NCBI GenBank assembly: GCA_046297935.1
Contig: JBKBHA010000002.1
Location: 372,001-436,000, forward strand
Direction of reading: 5' to 3'
Length of the DNA stretch: 64,000 bases
Source of the DNA: CAYMZZ01 sp046297935
GTDB lineage: Bacteria > Bacteroidota > Bacteroidia > Chitinophagales > Chitinophagaceae
Position numbers and translations under genes: made by a program. Under the pieces are notes generated by a model. That model was not told where the DNA came from. It ran no database searches and saw only the letters and a list, made by a program, of their open reading frames with translations. Below are positions 53,542 to 62,034 of this stretch, piece after piece (within the stretch, counting starts at the first letter, position 1; the number at the start of each line of letters is the position of its first letter).

Positions 53542-53581
53542 AACCTGCCAGGTTAAAGTACTCCCATCTTGCATTTTTTCG

Positions 53582-54526
53582 TTATATGCACTCATTCCTT
53601 ACTGTAATCTTGCGACTCTCCAGTTTGTCCTTCAATTCAAGCCAGGTTTTGTCGCGCAACGTAGCCGCAGGATATAATTTACTCCTGAAATCTCTGGATA
53701 TTACTCGGAGGCAATTGGGCATTTTTCCCTGTGTTTCAAAAACAACTTCTTGAATGTCTGCAAGACGATAAGCCTTTATACGCCAAAATAAGTTGTGATT
53801 ATTTATTACCAGAAAGTTTTGGGAAACTTTAAAATAATTCATGAAGAGTGAATGAAGAATTAGCCATAATAAAGTGAAGAAAATGTAGACTGCCAGCGAT
53901 GCTGTCTTTCGTGTTGTTGTGGTCGTAAACGCTGAATATGTAAAAAAAACGATAGCTCCCCATAATAAAACTCCTCGAAAGGAAAGAAGCTGGTTGCCTT
54001 TAAATGTGTCATAAGACTCTCCGTCGAGTTCTGGCTGCTCAACCTTATCGGTAGAAATATGAATAAAATCCCCCTTTTCAATAATAACCTGTCGTAAAAA
54101 CAACTTCAGTTGCCCTGAATTCTCGTACATGCTGTCAAAGATGTACTTTGTATGCCCGCTTTTAAACTTCAACGTTGCAGCTTCCATCGAAAATCCAATG
54201 AGATAAGGGAAGCTCGCTTTTCCCGTTAGTTCAATATTAACTAAGTCCGAAAATGCAAAGTGATCGCGATTGAATGAGATGCCTGTGCTGTCAACCACAA
54301 TTATCGGCGTGTTTTTGTAATACTTATAAATGGTATAAAAGGCCAGAAAGAAGACGCCAATGCTGATAAAGGGAATCAATTGTTCCTTATTATTCAACTG
54401 GCCGCTCCTCGAATGTTTCACATAAACAATCAATAATCTTGTTCCTATTGCCAGGAACGCCAGACTGCCAAGTGTAACGGTCAGGTAGAAATTGAGTTTG
54501 TGTCTTTTGGAAATCAGCGTATTCAT
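53582..54526 (-). CDS. hypothetical membrane protein with PH-like domain
   Basis: 314 residues. Two membrane helices near the start (about 14-34 and 50-66), a PH-like stretch (VVDSTGISFNRDHFAFSDLV, ATLKFKSGHTKYIFDSMYEN), two more helices (about 185-235) and a final soluble part with YRLADIQEVVFETQGK. I do not recognise the family. First gene of the AT-rich island that separates the hydroxyproline genes from the deaminase gene. Confidence 0.65.
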   Translation of the reverse strand: MNTLISKRHKLNFYLTVTLGSLAFLAIGTRLLIVYVKHSRSGQLNNKEQLIPFISIGVFFLAFYTIYKYYKNTPIIVVDSTGISFNRDHFAFSDLVNIELTGKASFPYLIGFSMEAATLKFKSGHTKYIFDSMYENSGQLKLFLRQVIIEKGDFIHISTDKVEQPELDGESYDTFKGNQLLSFRGVLLWGAIVFFTYSAFTTTTTRKTASLAVYIFFTLLWLILHSLFMNYFKVSQNFLVINNHNLFWRIKAYRLADIQEVVFETQGKMPNCLRVISRDFRSKLYPAATLRDKTWLELKDKLESRKITVRNECI

Positions 54527-54580
54527 TAAATTATATGGTATTACTGCCTTTCAAATATGTGTAAGGTGTTCTCATCAATG

Positions 54581-55117
54581 TTAGCCGCCACTTTTCTTTT
54601 TCTCAATCATCGCCACAATACCACTAAAATCCAGGAGAAATTCTTCGACTCTGTCTTTTATACTTGGCAAATCCCATCTTTCTGTATCCGATGCAGATAT
54701 TAGCTTTACTATCTTACCGTATTCGTTAACAAAGTATAACCTCTCCGTTGGGGAATGTTTGCCTTCTACGGAAGTTTGTAAATCGGCCAATTTGAAGGCG
54801 CCATTGTGATAATAAAACGTTGCCTTATACAGTGTTGTGTCGCCACGGCTATTCTGATAGTATTCATAGTAGCCGCATTTGAGCAAAGTCATTGAGGTGG
54901 TGTCTATCACATAATGTATATCCAGGCGATAGTCAGTATGGAGATTTTTCCTCACGATATACGTTCTAATGTTTTCTCCGGTTGATTCAATGCTATCTAT
55001 TGAAACTGCAAGCCGATCCAATTGCGCAGTGTCTACGTTGCTCTTTTGACTGAAACCGTTAGTCGTCAGGAACAGGACAAATATGCAAAACAATTTTTTA
55101 GTCGCAATTGGGATCAC
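54581..55117 (-). CDS. hypothetical secreted protein
   Basis: 178 residues with a signal peptide (about 1-23, ending GFSQ). The mature part is beta-rich with DYRLDIHYVIDTTSMTLLK and ERLYFVNEYGKIVKLISAS, and ends KKKSGG. No family recognised. AT-rich and in the same direction as its neighbours, so probably part of the imported island. Confidence 0.6.
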   Translation of the reverse strand: MIPIATKKLFCIFVLFLTTNGFSQKSNVDTAQLDRLAVSIDSIESTGENIRTYIVRKNLHTDYRLDIHYVIDTTSMTLLKCGYYEYYQNSRGDTTLYKATFYYHNGAFKLADLQTSVEGKHSPTERLYFVNEYGKIVKLISASDTERWDLPSIKDRVEEFLLDFSGIVAMIEKKKSGG

Positions 55118-55417
55118 CTATGGCTACTTTTTATTTTTTTAGCTAAGCAAGTCGTCTAGACTTGTAATATAAGGCAAAAGATTCGGATGTGGCGGTGTCC
55201 TCTGTTCCATTCTTCCGATACCGATGCCGATACCGCTACTGCACAGTCCACAACGGTATCGTTACATCTTGAATCGGTATCATTCCGTTCTCCCGGGCCG
55301 TCACTGCCCACGGCTTTTATTGTGAATCTATTCGTCTCGCCCAATCGCGCTCTATGTGCAGCTCCGGCGTTCAGAACAAAATAAGTATCACTCAAGCCGG
55401 AAGTGCGTACTTCTTCG

Positions 55418-55666
55418 TCAAAGCACTTCATTTTCTCTTTCTTCCGGAACGTACATCATGAACTTGTCAAAAAGGTAAGTTCGTTTGTCATTGTCTTCCT
55501 TTCTGTTCAGATCTTCCGCGTAATGTTCCGTTGTTCCTGTGCCGTATCCATACATTAATCCAAGTCCATAACGCCCTTCTGCGAAGTCGTTTTCAAATAC
55601 CGCCCACTCTGCCATTTCGTTCGACACAGATACCTGTCGCATATATTGAGTTAGTAATTCCTCCAT
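55418..55666 (-). CDS. hypothetical small acidic protein
   Basis: 82 residues, strongly acidic, with MAEWAVFENDFAEGRYGLG and the glycine/tyrosine run LMYGYGTGTTEHY. No family recognised. It may be truncated, since a second frame (55156-55431) overlaps its end by 14 nt and the region contains short imperfect repeats of GATACCG type. Codon and base use match the AT-rich island. Confidence 0.4.
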   Translation of the reverse strand: MEELLTQYMRQVSVSNEMAEWAVFENDFAEGRYGLGLMYGYGTGTTEHYAEDLNRKEDNDKRTYLFDKFMMYVPEERENEVL

Positions 55667-55784
55667 TCGTTCCTTTGAAATGCCGGCGATCAGCGTTTTG
55701 TCAACGTAACACCGAAAATAAAGTACTCAAGCCTTCGCAGGCTCTTAGCGCGAAAATTTAAGTCCAGGTTGGGATTGACAGTAT

Positions 55785-55898
55785 TTAATTTGGTAATACC
55801 GTCCAGATCCCGGCCATGTTGAACAAAAAAAATTTCTCGGCTTGCTCTTCATTGTCAAAACACACAAACCAATCTTGGATGCTGAGCCTTCTTTCCGG
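55785..55898 (-). pseudogene. possible protein remnant without a start codon
   Basis: Directly after the stop of the gene at 55899, in the same frame, 37 codons read as protein-like sequence (IQDWFVCFDNEEQAEKFFLF, then NMAGIWTVLPN) before a TAA. No start codon precedes it. It may be the tail of a lost gene. Confidence 0.25.
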
Positions 55899-56420
55899 TT
55901 ATTGATATAGTTCTATTCTCACGCTGTCAAACTTTAATTCCTCCTGTGGCATATTGAATATTATCTGTCTGTCGGTAAATGAAAGTTGTGGATCAAAATC
56001 AAAGCCTTTCATGTCGTCCTGGAACGGAGTAAAATGTCCACCTGTTTCGCTTTGAAATAGGTGTCCCGCAACGAAATCATAATCCTTCTTAGAAGTTGCA
56101 ACGGGTTTGCCGATCCAGCTTTCATCCAGATTGATATTGATAAATTTAAGAGTTGCCAGGCTACCGTTTCCTGTTAGGCATAATAAGTAGCTGTTGGCTA
56201 CCCTATCTCCATCCCAATATTTGTCGATATGAAAAACCTTGACTCCGTCGTTCAGTTGTCCGTTTGTATAAACCTTTACTGGAATTGGTTTGCCAATGTG
56301 CCTTGCAGATCCTTCCATCCACTTTAAAATGATTGGATGCCTTATCGCGGTAATTGCAAAGGCAACCGCAAAAAGCATAAGCAGACCAACAATTAATTTT
56401 AAAAGATTACGACGTGTCAT
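55899..56420 (-). CDS. hypothetical membrane-anchored protein
   Basis: 173 residues from the ATG at 56420 (MTRRNLLKLIVGLL). One N-terminal membrane anchor (about 6-26), then an extracytoplasmic domain with PVKVYTNGQLNDGVKVFHID, SYLLCLTGNGSLATLKFINI and the end LKFDSVRIELYQ. The frame is open 16 codons upstream, but that part is low-complexity (FFFFIFE). No family recognised. Part of the AT-rich island. Confidence 0.6.
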   Translation of the reverse strand: MTRRNLLKLIVGLLMLFAVAFAITAIRHPIILKWMEGSARHIGKPIPVKVYTNGQLNDGVKVFHIDKYWDGDRVANSYLLCLTGNGSLATLKFININLDESWIGKPVATSKKDYDFVAGHLFQSETGGHFTPFQDDMKGFDFDPQLSFTDRQIIFNMPQEELKFDSVRIELYQ

Positions 56421-56812
56421 TTCGAAGATAAAAAAAAAGAAAATCCATAAATAGCAGCTTGGCAACACTGCTCAAATTCCAAGCAGTCCATTGCCGCCGA
56501 CAGCATTAAAATACGAATTTTATCTAGTACGATGAAAATTGAACCCGGAAATTGATGGCTGAAAGTAAATTGCCGCCTGAACTCGGAAAAAAATTTGTAC
56601 GTCGTCAACGCGTGATAGCAGCATTCTCAGGGATCTCTGTGTGCGCTTTGGAACCTGCCTTGAATAGAACAGACCTGTGATCACCCTTCTGGCACGATGC
56701 CGAGTTCCGCATTCTTGATGCCTATAAAGCCGTCACCGGCGAAGCTACTTTGGACCTGCCAAACTGGCGACGCCGCTTCTTGCAATCTCCCAACTCTTAT
56801 TTTTTCATATTG
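56421..56812. other. intergenic stretch with a possible coding remnant
   Basis: On the plus strand at about 56676-56795 an open frame reads HDAEFRILDAYKAVTG and DLPNWRRRFLQSPN, which looks like true protein and is richer in G and C than the island around it. It has no start and later runs into sequence antisense to the PhyH gene. Probably a fragment left by the insertion. Nothing else seen. Confidence 0.25.
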
Positions 56813-57514
56813 TCAGACCATGTCTATTCGTTCTGCCCAATTCAATTCGTTGGGGAGTTCCACATTTGCAAGATCGATATGTATCACTCGCCTCTGTCGA
56901 TTGTTGGTTGTTCTACCAGAACTATGCAACAGCAATGGCTTCATAAGCATGATACCTCCTTTTGAAACTATGCAACTAACCTCCTCTTCAATAGTCCAGT
57001 CAATAGTCTCAGGCCGATAAACGCCCTTGGTATGAGATTTGGGAACCACCCTTAATGCACCATTATGTTCATCGGTTTCGTCAAGATGGATACGAACAGT
57101 CACAATGTTCTGTAAAATATCTAAAGGCGGCTGAACCGAAAACTGATGATGTTTCACCGTCCAGTAGTCAAAACCACTCAAAACAATTTTCTTGTCTACT
57201 GAAATTGTCAAGTCCTGATGATAGGGAACATACCAATTAGATGTATTAGGTTTGTCAAAATAAATACTCTTGACAACAAAATATCTGTCCCCAAAAAGCT
57301 GGGCCAAAACAGTTTTCAAATTCTCGTTAAAAATTGCATCAATCGCACCAGGCACTTCCTTCAAAAATTGCCTAATCGCAAAGAGGTCTATTGACCTTCT
57401 GTAATTTTCATTGTTCGAATTTATTCGATCAATTTGTGCTAAAATAATATCAATTTCTTCCGTCGCATATATGTCGTCAATTATTGAAAAGCCGTTTATC
57501 GAAAAATCCTCCAT
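56813..57514 (-). CDS. phytanoyl-CoA dioxygenase (PhyH) family oxygenase
   Basis: 233 residues of the PhyH type of Fe(II)/2-oxoglutarate dioxygenases. The metal triad is H99 and D101 in YVPYHQDLTISV and the distal H197 in MKPLLLHSSGRTTNNRQRR, with a nearby Arg to bind 2-oxoglutarate. HLDETDEHNGALRVVPKSHT is typical of the family. Substrate unknown: members hydroxylate fatty acyl chains, amino acids, ectoine and other small molecules. The start is 5 nt from the stop of the TPR gene, so the two form an operon. AT-rich. Confidence 0.85.
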   Translation of the reverse strand: MEDFSINGFSIIDDIYATEEIDIILAQIDRINSNNENYRRSIDLFAIRQFLKEVPGAIDAIFNENLKTVLAQLFGDRYFVVKSIYFDKPNTSNWYVPYHQDLTISVDKKIVLSGFDYWTVKHHQFSVQPPLDILQNIVTVRIHLDETDEHNGALRVVPKSHTKGVYRPETIDWTIEEEVSCIVSKGGIMLMKPLLLHSSGRTTNNRQRRVIHIDLANVELPNELNWAERIDMV

Positions 57515-57519
57515 TTGTT

Positions 57520-58509
57520 TCAGGCGTTTTTCTTTTTTAGTCTATACATTATCGCTATCAAACTTGCCAAGACAGCTGCGCTCAAAATCCAAATCCCATA
57601 CTTAACGAAGAAACCTGGGGGTTTGGTGTTATGTACAATAACCTTTGAAGTGGTATTTTCCTTTTCTGGCAGATTGTTAAGCTTGTCTGCTTCTTCCATT
57701 CGTAACTCAAGCAGCTCACCGCCAAATCCATATTTTTTGGCTTCGTTATAGTCGGCTAAAGCGTCGTTATAATCACCCAACAAAAACGCTAAATTACCAA
57801 GATCAAATAAAAGTTGTGCTACAATTTTCTCCTTCGGTTTTACAAATGATACTCTTTCGTTCAATTGGTAATATAACGCAGCAGATAGCTTCCGGAGTTC
57901 ATGGCGACTTAATTCTGAAACAGGCTTTCTTTCTAAACCGAAATCCGTGTTTAATAGAAATCTCGTAGTATAAAATTCCTGCCCTTTAATTTTCGCTTCC
58001 AAAATTTTCACATGTATCCACTCTGAATTATGATGAGAGTCAGGGTCGATTTCAACGGATTTTCTTATCCACTTTAATGCCTGTTCATTTTGTCCCAAAA
58101 GTTCATAGGCGGTGCCAATATTGGAAGCCGTTGAATACCTATTTGGTTCCAGTTTTTCAATATCAAGGTAAATCTTTACGGCCTCGTTGTAACGTCCAAG
58201 AAGAATTAACAAAAGTCCTTTGTCCGAAAGAAAGTCAAGGTCTTTTGTTTCCTTGTATAAAATGTCCAGTTGCTTAACTCTTTTTTCAAAGTCCTCTTTG
58301 AAGAAAACATGCCCGTAAGGAACATTACCCTCAATATCCTCAAATAGAACTGTTCCGTCTTTCAACATTTTGCTTTCTCCGTTCAAACATGCAAAAGTCT
58401 GTTTGAAGAGAAGCAGCGTGAAAAATAATGCTATAACTCTTTTCAAGGTTGCTGGTTTAAAATATTTAGTTAGGGCTTTGGGAATGGTCGAGGAAGTTGT
58501 CCTGCACAA
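57520..58509 (-). CDS. TPR-repeat secreted/membrane protein
   Basis: 329 residues. Hydrophobic signal segment at about 24-41, tetratricopeptide-like helices in the middle (LLLILLGRYNEAVKIYLDIE, IGTAYELLGQNEQALKWIRK, LGNLAFLLGDYNDALADYNE) and a C-terminal membrane helix (about 302-322). Likely holds or anchors partner proteins in the periplasm. Overlaps no known enzyme. Shares an operon with the PhyH gene. A later start at about residue 23-25 would fit the signal segment better. Confidence 0.65.
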   Translation of the reverse strand: MCRTTSSTIPKALTKYFKPATLKRVIALFFTLLLFKQTFACLNGESKMLKDGTVLFEDIEGNVPYGHVFFKEDFEKRVKQLDILYKETKDLDFLSDKGLLLILLGRYNEAVKIYLDIEKLEPNRYSTASNIGTAYELLGQNEQALKWIRKSVEIDPDSHHNSEWIHVKILEAKIKGQEFYTTRFLLNTDFGLERKPVSELSRHELRKLSAALYYQLNERVSFVKPKEKIVAQLLFDLGNLAFLLGDYNDALADYNEAKKYGFGGELLELRMEEADKLNNLPEKENTTSKVIVHNTKPPGFFVKYGIWILSAAVLASLIAIMYRLKKKNA

Positions 58510-58565
58510 AGTACAAGAGCAACGATAATGGCGGTGAATGTCCTATCTCTTAAGGCTGGGCGTGC

Positions 58566-58865
58566 ATAACCTCACAGGTCATAACCTCACAGGTCATCAC
58601 CTCATAGGTCATCACCTCACAGGTCATAAGCTCACAGGTTATCACCTCACAGGTTATCACCTCACAGGTTATCACCTCACAGGTCATAACCTCACAGGTT
58701 ATCACCCCACAGGTCATAACCTCACAGGTCATCACCTCACAGGTTATCACCTCACAGGTCATAACCTCACAGGTTATCACCCCACAGGTCATCACCTCAC
58801 AGGTGATAACCCCACAGCTTAAAACGTCATAAGTCATAACCCCACAGGTTATAACCTCATAGGTC
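58566..58865 (+). repeat. 15-bp tandem array, 20 copies
   Basis: Units such as ATCACCTCACAGGTT and ATAACCTCACAGGTC follow without gaps for 300 nt; the outer copies are more divergent. Each unit holds the small inverted repeat ACCT-CAC-AGGT, so the RNA or single strand could form a row of mini-hairpins. Because 15 is a multiple of three, open frames run on both strands (plus strand HNLTG-type units, minus strand CEVMT-type units), but neither looks like a real protein. It fills the gap between the TPR and the deaminase genes. Confidence 0.95.
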
Positions 58866-58906
58866 CGGCTACCAAATTTATTACAAGTCTGCCAAAACTC
58901 CTCAAC

Positions 58907-59815
58907 CTAAATCCCGGCCAGGACGGACTCGCGGGTGGAGAGGGCCTGGCGGATGGAGCTCAGCACCTGCTCCCGCTCCTCGCCTATCAGGGTCAGGCGG
59001 GGGGCGCGGACATGTTCGCTGCCAATGCCGGTTTCGGCCTCGGCGAGCTTGATATATTGCACGAGCTTGGGATGTATGTCTAACTCCAACAATGGCATAA
59101 ACCAACGATACAAACGGCGGGCCTCCTCAATCCGACCCTCCTGACACAAACGGTATAACTTAACCGTTTCGGCTGGGAATGCACAAACCAGGCCTGCCAC
59201 CCATCCATCGGCGCCAAGTAGCAATTCTTCCATGGCCAGCGTATCTACGCCACACAAAATCCGGAAGCGGTCGCCAAACTCGTTTCTCATTCTGGTTACA
59301 TTGGTCACGTCGCGGGTTGATTCCTTGACGGCAGTAATATTCCGGGCGGCCTGCAGCTCGCGAAACATGTTGATAGTAATTTCGGTTTTATAGTCGACAG
59401 GATTATTATACAACATGATGGGCAAAGAAGTGGCATCGGCAATACTCCGGAAATAAAACACGGCTTCGCGATGATCGGGCTTGTAACGCATTGGCGGCAA
59501 CAACATCAGTCCCTGTACACCCCATTTTTCTGCCAATGCTACCTGTTCTAAGGCGGCACGCAGACTACCTTCGGCAATGTTCAGGATAACGGGCTTGCCG
59601 CCGCTCATCTTTAAGGCAGCATTCACCAGGGTTTCTTTTTCGTGTGTGGTCAGCACACTGGCCTCACCCAAAGTGCCACCCAAGATGACGCCGTCTACGC
59701 CTGCGGCTAATTGTGCAGCCAGATTTTTGCCAAACAGGTTTACGTCAAGTTGATCATCGGAACTGAACTTGCTGGTTAATGCGGGAAATACACCGCGCCA
59801 TTCGAATGTTTGCAT
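58907..59815 (-). CDS. DapA-family pyrroline-4-hydroxy-2-carboxylate deaminase
   Basis: 302 residues from the ATG at 59815. A TIM-barrel of the dihydrodipicolinate synthase family with the Schiff-base K164 in ITAVKESTRDV, Y136 in LPIMLYNNPVDY and VILGGTLGEASVLTTHEK. Bona fide DapA is usually encoded near lysine genes; this copy lies beside hydroxyproline genes and so most likely removes ammonia and water from pyrroline-4-hydroxy-2-carboxylate to give 2-oxoglutarate semialdehyde, the substrate of the aldehyde dehydrogenase at 52 kb. Other members cleave keto-acids such as N-acetylneuraminate. Confidence 0.82.
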   Translation of the reverse strand: MQTFEWRGVFPALTSKFSSDDQLDVNLFGKNLAAQLAAGVDGVILGGTLGEASVLTTHEKETLVNAALKMSGGKPVILNIAEGSLRAALEQVALAEKWGVQGLMLLPPMRYKPDHREAVFYFRSIADATSLPIMLYNNPVDYKTEITINMFRELQAARNITAVKESTRDVTNVTRMRNEFGDRFRILCGVDTLAMEELLLGADGWVAGLVCAFPAETVKLYRLCQEGRIEEARRLYRWFMPLLELDIHPKLVQYIKLAEAETGIGSEHVRAPRLTLIGEEREQVLSSIRQALSTRESVLAGI

Positions 59816-59938
59816 TTGCTTAAATTTTAGAACACAAGCCCGGCACAACTACCCTTTCATCTGTTTATTCAGCCAGTCGGTCGATTGGAATGGCTGCCTT
59901 TGTTGCAATTAGCTTGTTTTGCCAGCAAAATAAGTTTT

Positions 59939-60415
59939 ATGTATCAAAGCCATTTATCGAAATTGAAAAAAATACCTTCCATAGCATTAAAAATGGTTGC
60001 CTTCCTGCTATTCGCCACACTACTGCACAACTTTCCTGTTCGTGCCCAGGAATTCAGCAACGATCGTCCGGCACCGGCCGGCATTCAGGCCAACGAACTC
60101 GCGACCACAGAAACAAAATGGATGAAAAAGAAACTGAAGCTGACGAAAGTGCAGCTAAAGCAGGTGGAAGTAATCAACCTGAAGTATGCAGAAAAACTGC
60201 TTCCCCTCGTTTCCGGCACATCAGCGGAAGTTGAAAAGGAAAAGACAATAAAAGCGCTAAACGATCTGGAAAAAGCGAAGGAAGCCGAACTGGAAAAAAT
60301 TCTGGACCCGGAGCAGATGGCCAAATACAGAAAACAAAGAGGAGAAATTCAGTCGGCCCTGCAAACAGCGGCTGCCAACAGACTCCCCGGCCCGCCACCG
60401 CCCGGTGTTTTTTAG
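59939..60415 (+). CDS. secreted helical protein, Spy/LTxxQ-like
   Basis: 158 residues from the ATG at 59939. Signal region (about 18-36, ending PVRAQ), then helices rich in K and E with KKKLKLTKVQLKQVEVINLK, LNDLEKAKEAELEKILDPEQM and KYRKQRGEIQSAL, and a proline-rich end (GPPPPGVF). The L-T-x-x-Q heptad and length fit Spy/CpxP-like periplasmic helical proteins that protect or sense unfolded envelope proteins. This is inference from pattern only. Confidence 0.6.
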   Translation: MYQSHLSKLKKIPSIALKMVAFLLFATLLHNFPVRAQEFSNDRPAPAGIQANELATTETKWMKKKLKLTKVQLKQVEVINLKYAEKLLPLVSGTSAEVEKEKTIKALNDLEKAKEAELEKILDPEQMAKYRKQRGEIQSALQTAAANRLPGPPPPGVF

Positions 60416-60418
60416 AAG

Positions 60419-60931
60419 TTATTGTTGCCGAATGATCGCCACGGTAACCAGCAGTTGCCCCAAATGTCGCATGCTGTGTTCAGCGCTATGAAATAACAAT
60501 CCAAAGACCGTAGAGGGCAACATGCGGCGACCAACTCCCCTGGCTTCGGTCAACGAAGCTGGATCAGTGTTCCTTAATTGAACGAGCACCTGGTCTACCT
60601 TCTGTTGGAGAGATTCAATCAGATTTGCTGCAGTTGTATAGTCATTTTCCGGAATACCCTCGCTTTGCAAATAGCGAAGCTGCTCTTCCGATAGTTGCTC
60701 ACCCCTTGCATAGGTACTTAGTCTGTCCAACACGCCCAGCATATGCTGCAGATGAAATCCGACAGAAGCCATCCCGGCCGGCTTTTCCCATAATTGCTGA
60801 TCATTGAAACCTTTCAGCGACAGGCCAACTTCGTCCAGCACCTGTAATAAAGCATGGGCAACGGGTTGCAATAAAGCGGGTACGCCCTCAACAGGGCCCC
60901 GAAGCCAGCGCTCTGTGGAGGGTTCTGACAT
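60419..60931 (-). CDS. DinB family protein
   Basis: 170 residues, a four-helix DinB bundle. Metal-binding histidines are in VGFHLQHMLGVLDRLSTY and LLFHSAEHSMRHLGQLLV. Members act as metal-dependent thiol-linked transferases or stress proteins; with bacillithiol made by this organism a link is possible, but the sequence does not prove it. Convergent with the upstream gene (3-nt gap). Confidence 0.85.
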   Translation of the reverse strand: MSEPSTERWLRGPVEGVPALLQPVAHALLQVLDEVGLSLKGFNDQQLWEKPAGMASVGFHLQHMLGVLDRLSTYARGEQLSEEQLRYLQSEGIPENDYTTAANLIESLQQKVDQVLVQLRNTDPASLTEARGVGRRMLPSTVFGLLFHSAEHSMRHLGQLLVTVAIIRQQ

Positions 60932-61019
60932 AAACGAGCTATTTTAAACTCAAATATACCGAACCCAGGGTATTAGAATGCTGCAACAAGTTGATACCTT
61001 GGCGCTATAATCAGTCTAT

Positions 61020-61853
61020 ATGCACCGCAGACAATTTCTACGCCGAACCGGAACAGGGGCTGCTGCCGCCATCGGTCTGCCCCTTTTGCTCAAAAAAACA
61101 AACGAAGCCCCGACAATTTTTAAAGGAGAAAAAATAATAGGTAGTTCAAAATGGACAATGGAGATCAGTTTTTTAAATAGCGCTGTCAATCGGTTCAGCG
61201 CAGCCACTGCGGAACAGAAAAAAATGAGCATGAAGGCGGAGTATCGCAAGGCAGCCGCCAATAGCAACGTCGACTCGAAGGCTGAGTACAACTATGTAAT
61301 ATCAGAAGTGTTGCTCCTGGAATCCTCGCCCAAAAAAGCGCAGGTGCTGTTTAAGAAAGAAAAATCCGAAAAGGAAGTCCTGGCGCTTCCTTCCGACTTA
61401 CCCAGAGACCTGACGGCTATCATCAGACCTTATCTGGATCTGACGCTCAATGATGCAAAAGGAAAAGCCTTTATTACATTGAAATATGCCGCGGGACAAT
61501 CGAGCGAAAGCTACGACGATGATGAAGACTGCTTTTTGACCACAGCCTGTGTTCACCATAAATCGCTTCCCGACGACTGCAATGAGCTTCAAACGCTGCG
61601 ACATCTCAGAGAATCGTATATGCGCAAGACCGAAGAAGGCAGGCGGCTTTTGAAGGAATACGAAATTCTGGGCCCTTCTATACTCAACTCTATACGAGAG
61701 GCAGAAAATCGATCAGAAGTGCTGGACTGTTTGTATGAGAAGCTGGTGATTCCCGGTGTGCAGTTGACAGAATCGGGTGCTTATTCCGACGCAGTGGAAC
61801 ATTACCGGCTATTCGTAAATGAATTAGAGAAAGAGTACCTGTTTGGTTCTTGA
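61020..61853 (+). CDS. twin-arginine secreted protein with a CFI-box-like cysteine motif
   Basis: 277 residues. The start carries a twin-arginine-type signal (MHRRQFLRRTGTGAAAAIGLP). The middle (about 40-165) is not recognised. From C171 on it reads CFLTTACVHHKSLPDDC and ELQTLRHLRESYMRKTEEG, close to the CFI-box (C-F-I-A-T-A .. LR-x-FRD) found at the end of various secreted proteins. Here three cysteines (171, 177, 187) and DDD/EDE acids before them suggest a metal site or a processed peptide. A helical tail follows. Function unknown. Confidence 0.65.
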   Translation: MHRRQFLRRTGTGAAAAIGLPLLLKKTNEAPTIFKGEKIIGSSKWTMEISFLNSAVNRFSAATAEQKKMSMKAEYRKAAANSNVDSKAEYNYVISEVLLLESSPKKAQVLFKKEKSEKEVLALPSDLPRDLTAIIRPYLDLTLNDAKGKAFITLKYAAGQSSESYDDDEDCFLTTACVHHKSLPDDCNELQTLRHLRESYMRKTEEGRRLLKEYEILGPSILNSIREAENRSEVLDCLYEKLVIPGVQLTESGAYSDAVEHYRLFVNELEKEYLFGS

Positions 61854-61944
61854 ATGAATCATTCAGATCCCAACATTTATCCCCCGAAAAAAATATTAAA
61901 TAGATCGTTACACAATTCGCGTCTATCCACAATTCGCCTCTAGC

Positions 61945-62012
61945 GACAATTCGCCCCTACGGGGCGATTCCTCATCGCAATGCTCTATTGACAATTCGCC
62001 CCTACGGGGCGA
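61945..62012. repeat. two copies of a REP-like palindrome
   Basis: TCGCCCC-TAC-GGGGCGA, each with the same preceding GACAAT, at 61945-61967 and 61990-62012. Two weaker ACAATTCGC copies lie just upstream (61912 and 61929). The second palindrome is followed by CATTTTTGG and may act as a terminator for the gene ending at 61853. Confidence 0.75.
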
Positions 62013-62034
62013 CATTTTTGGAATATCCTCGACA

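Noticed and set aside
55156..55431. 91-codon frame on the minus strand overlapping the small acidic protein gene
   Set aside because: Composition is odd, it holds short GATACCG-type repeats, and the opposite strand is also open; not enough to call a gene.
58538..58837. Open frames of about 95 codons on both strands over the 15-bp array
   Set aside because: They exist only because the repeat period is divisible by three and lacks stop codons; both give simple five-residue repeats and neither has a clear start context.
53582..58865. Prophage or integrative element
   Set aside because: No integrase, transposase, phage or conjugation gene and no tRNA site or clear direct repeats at the borders.
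58907..59815. Lysine-pathway DapA
   Set aside because: Fold and catalytic Lys fit, but the context is hydroxyproline catabolism and no lysine genes are adjacent; a deaminase role is more likely.
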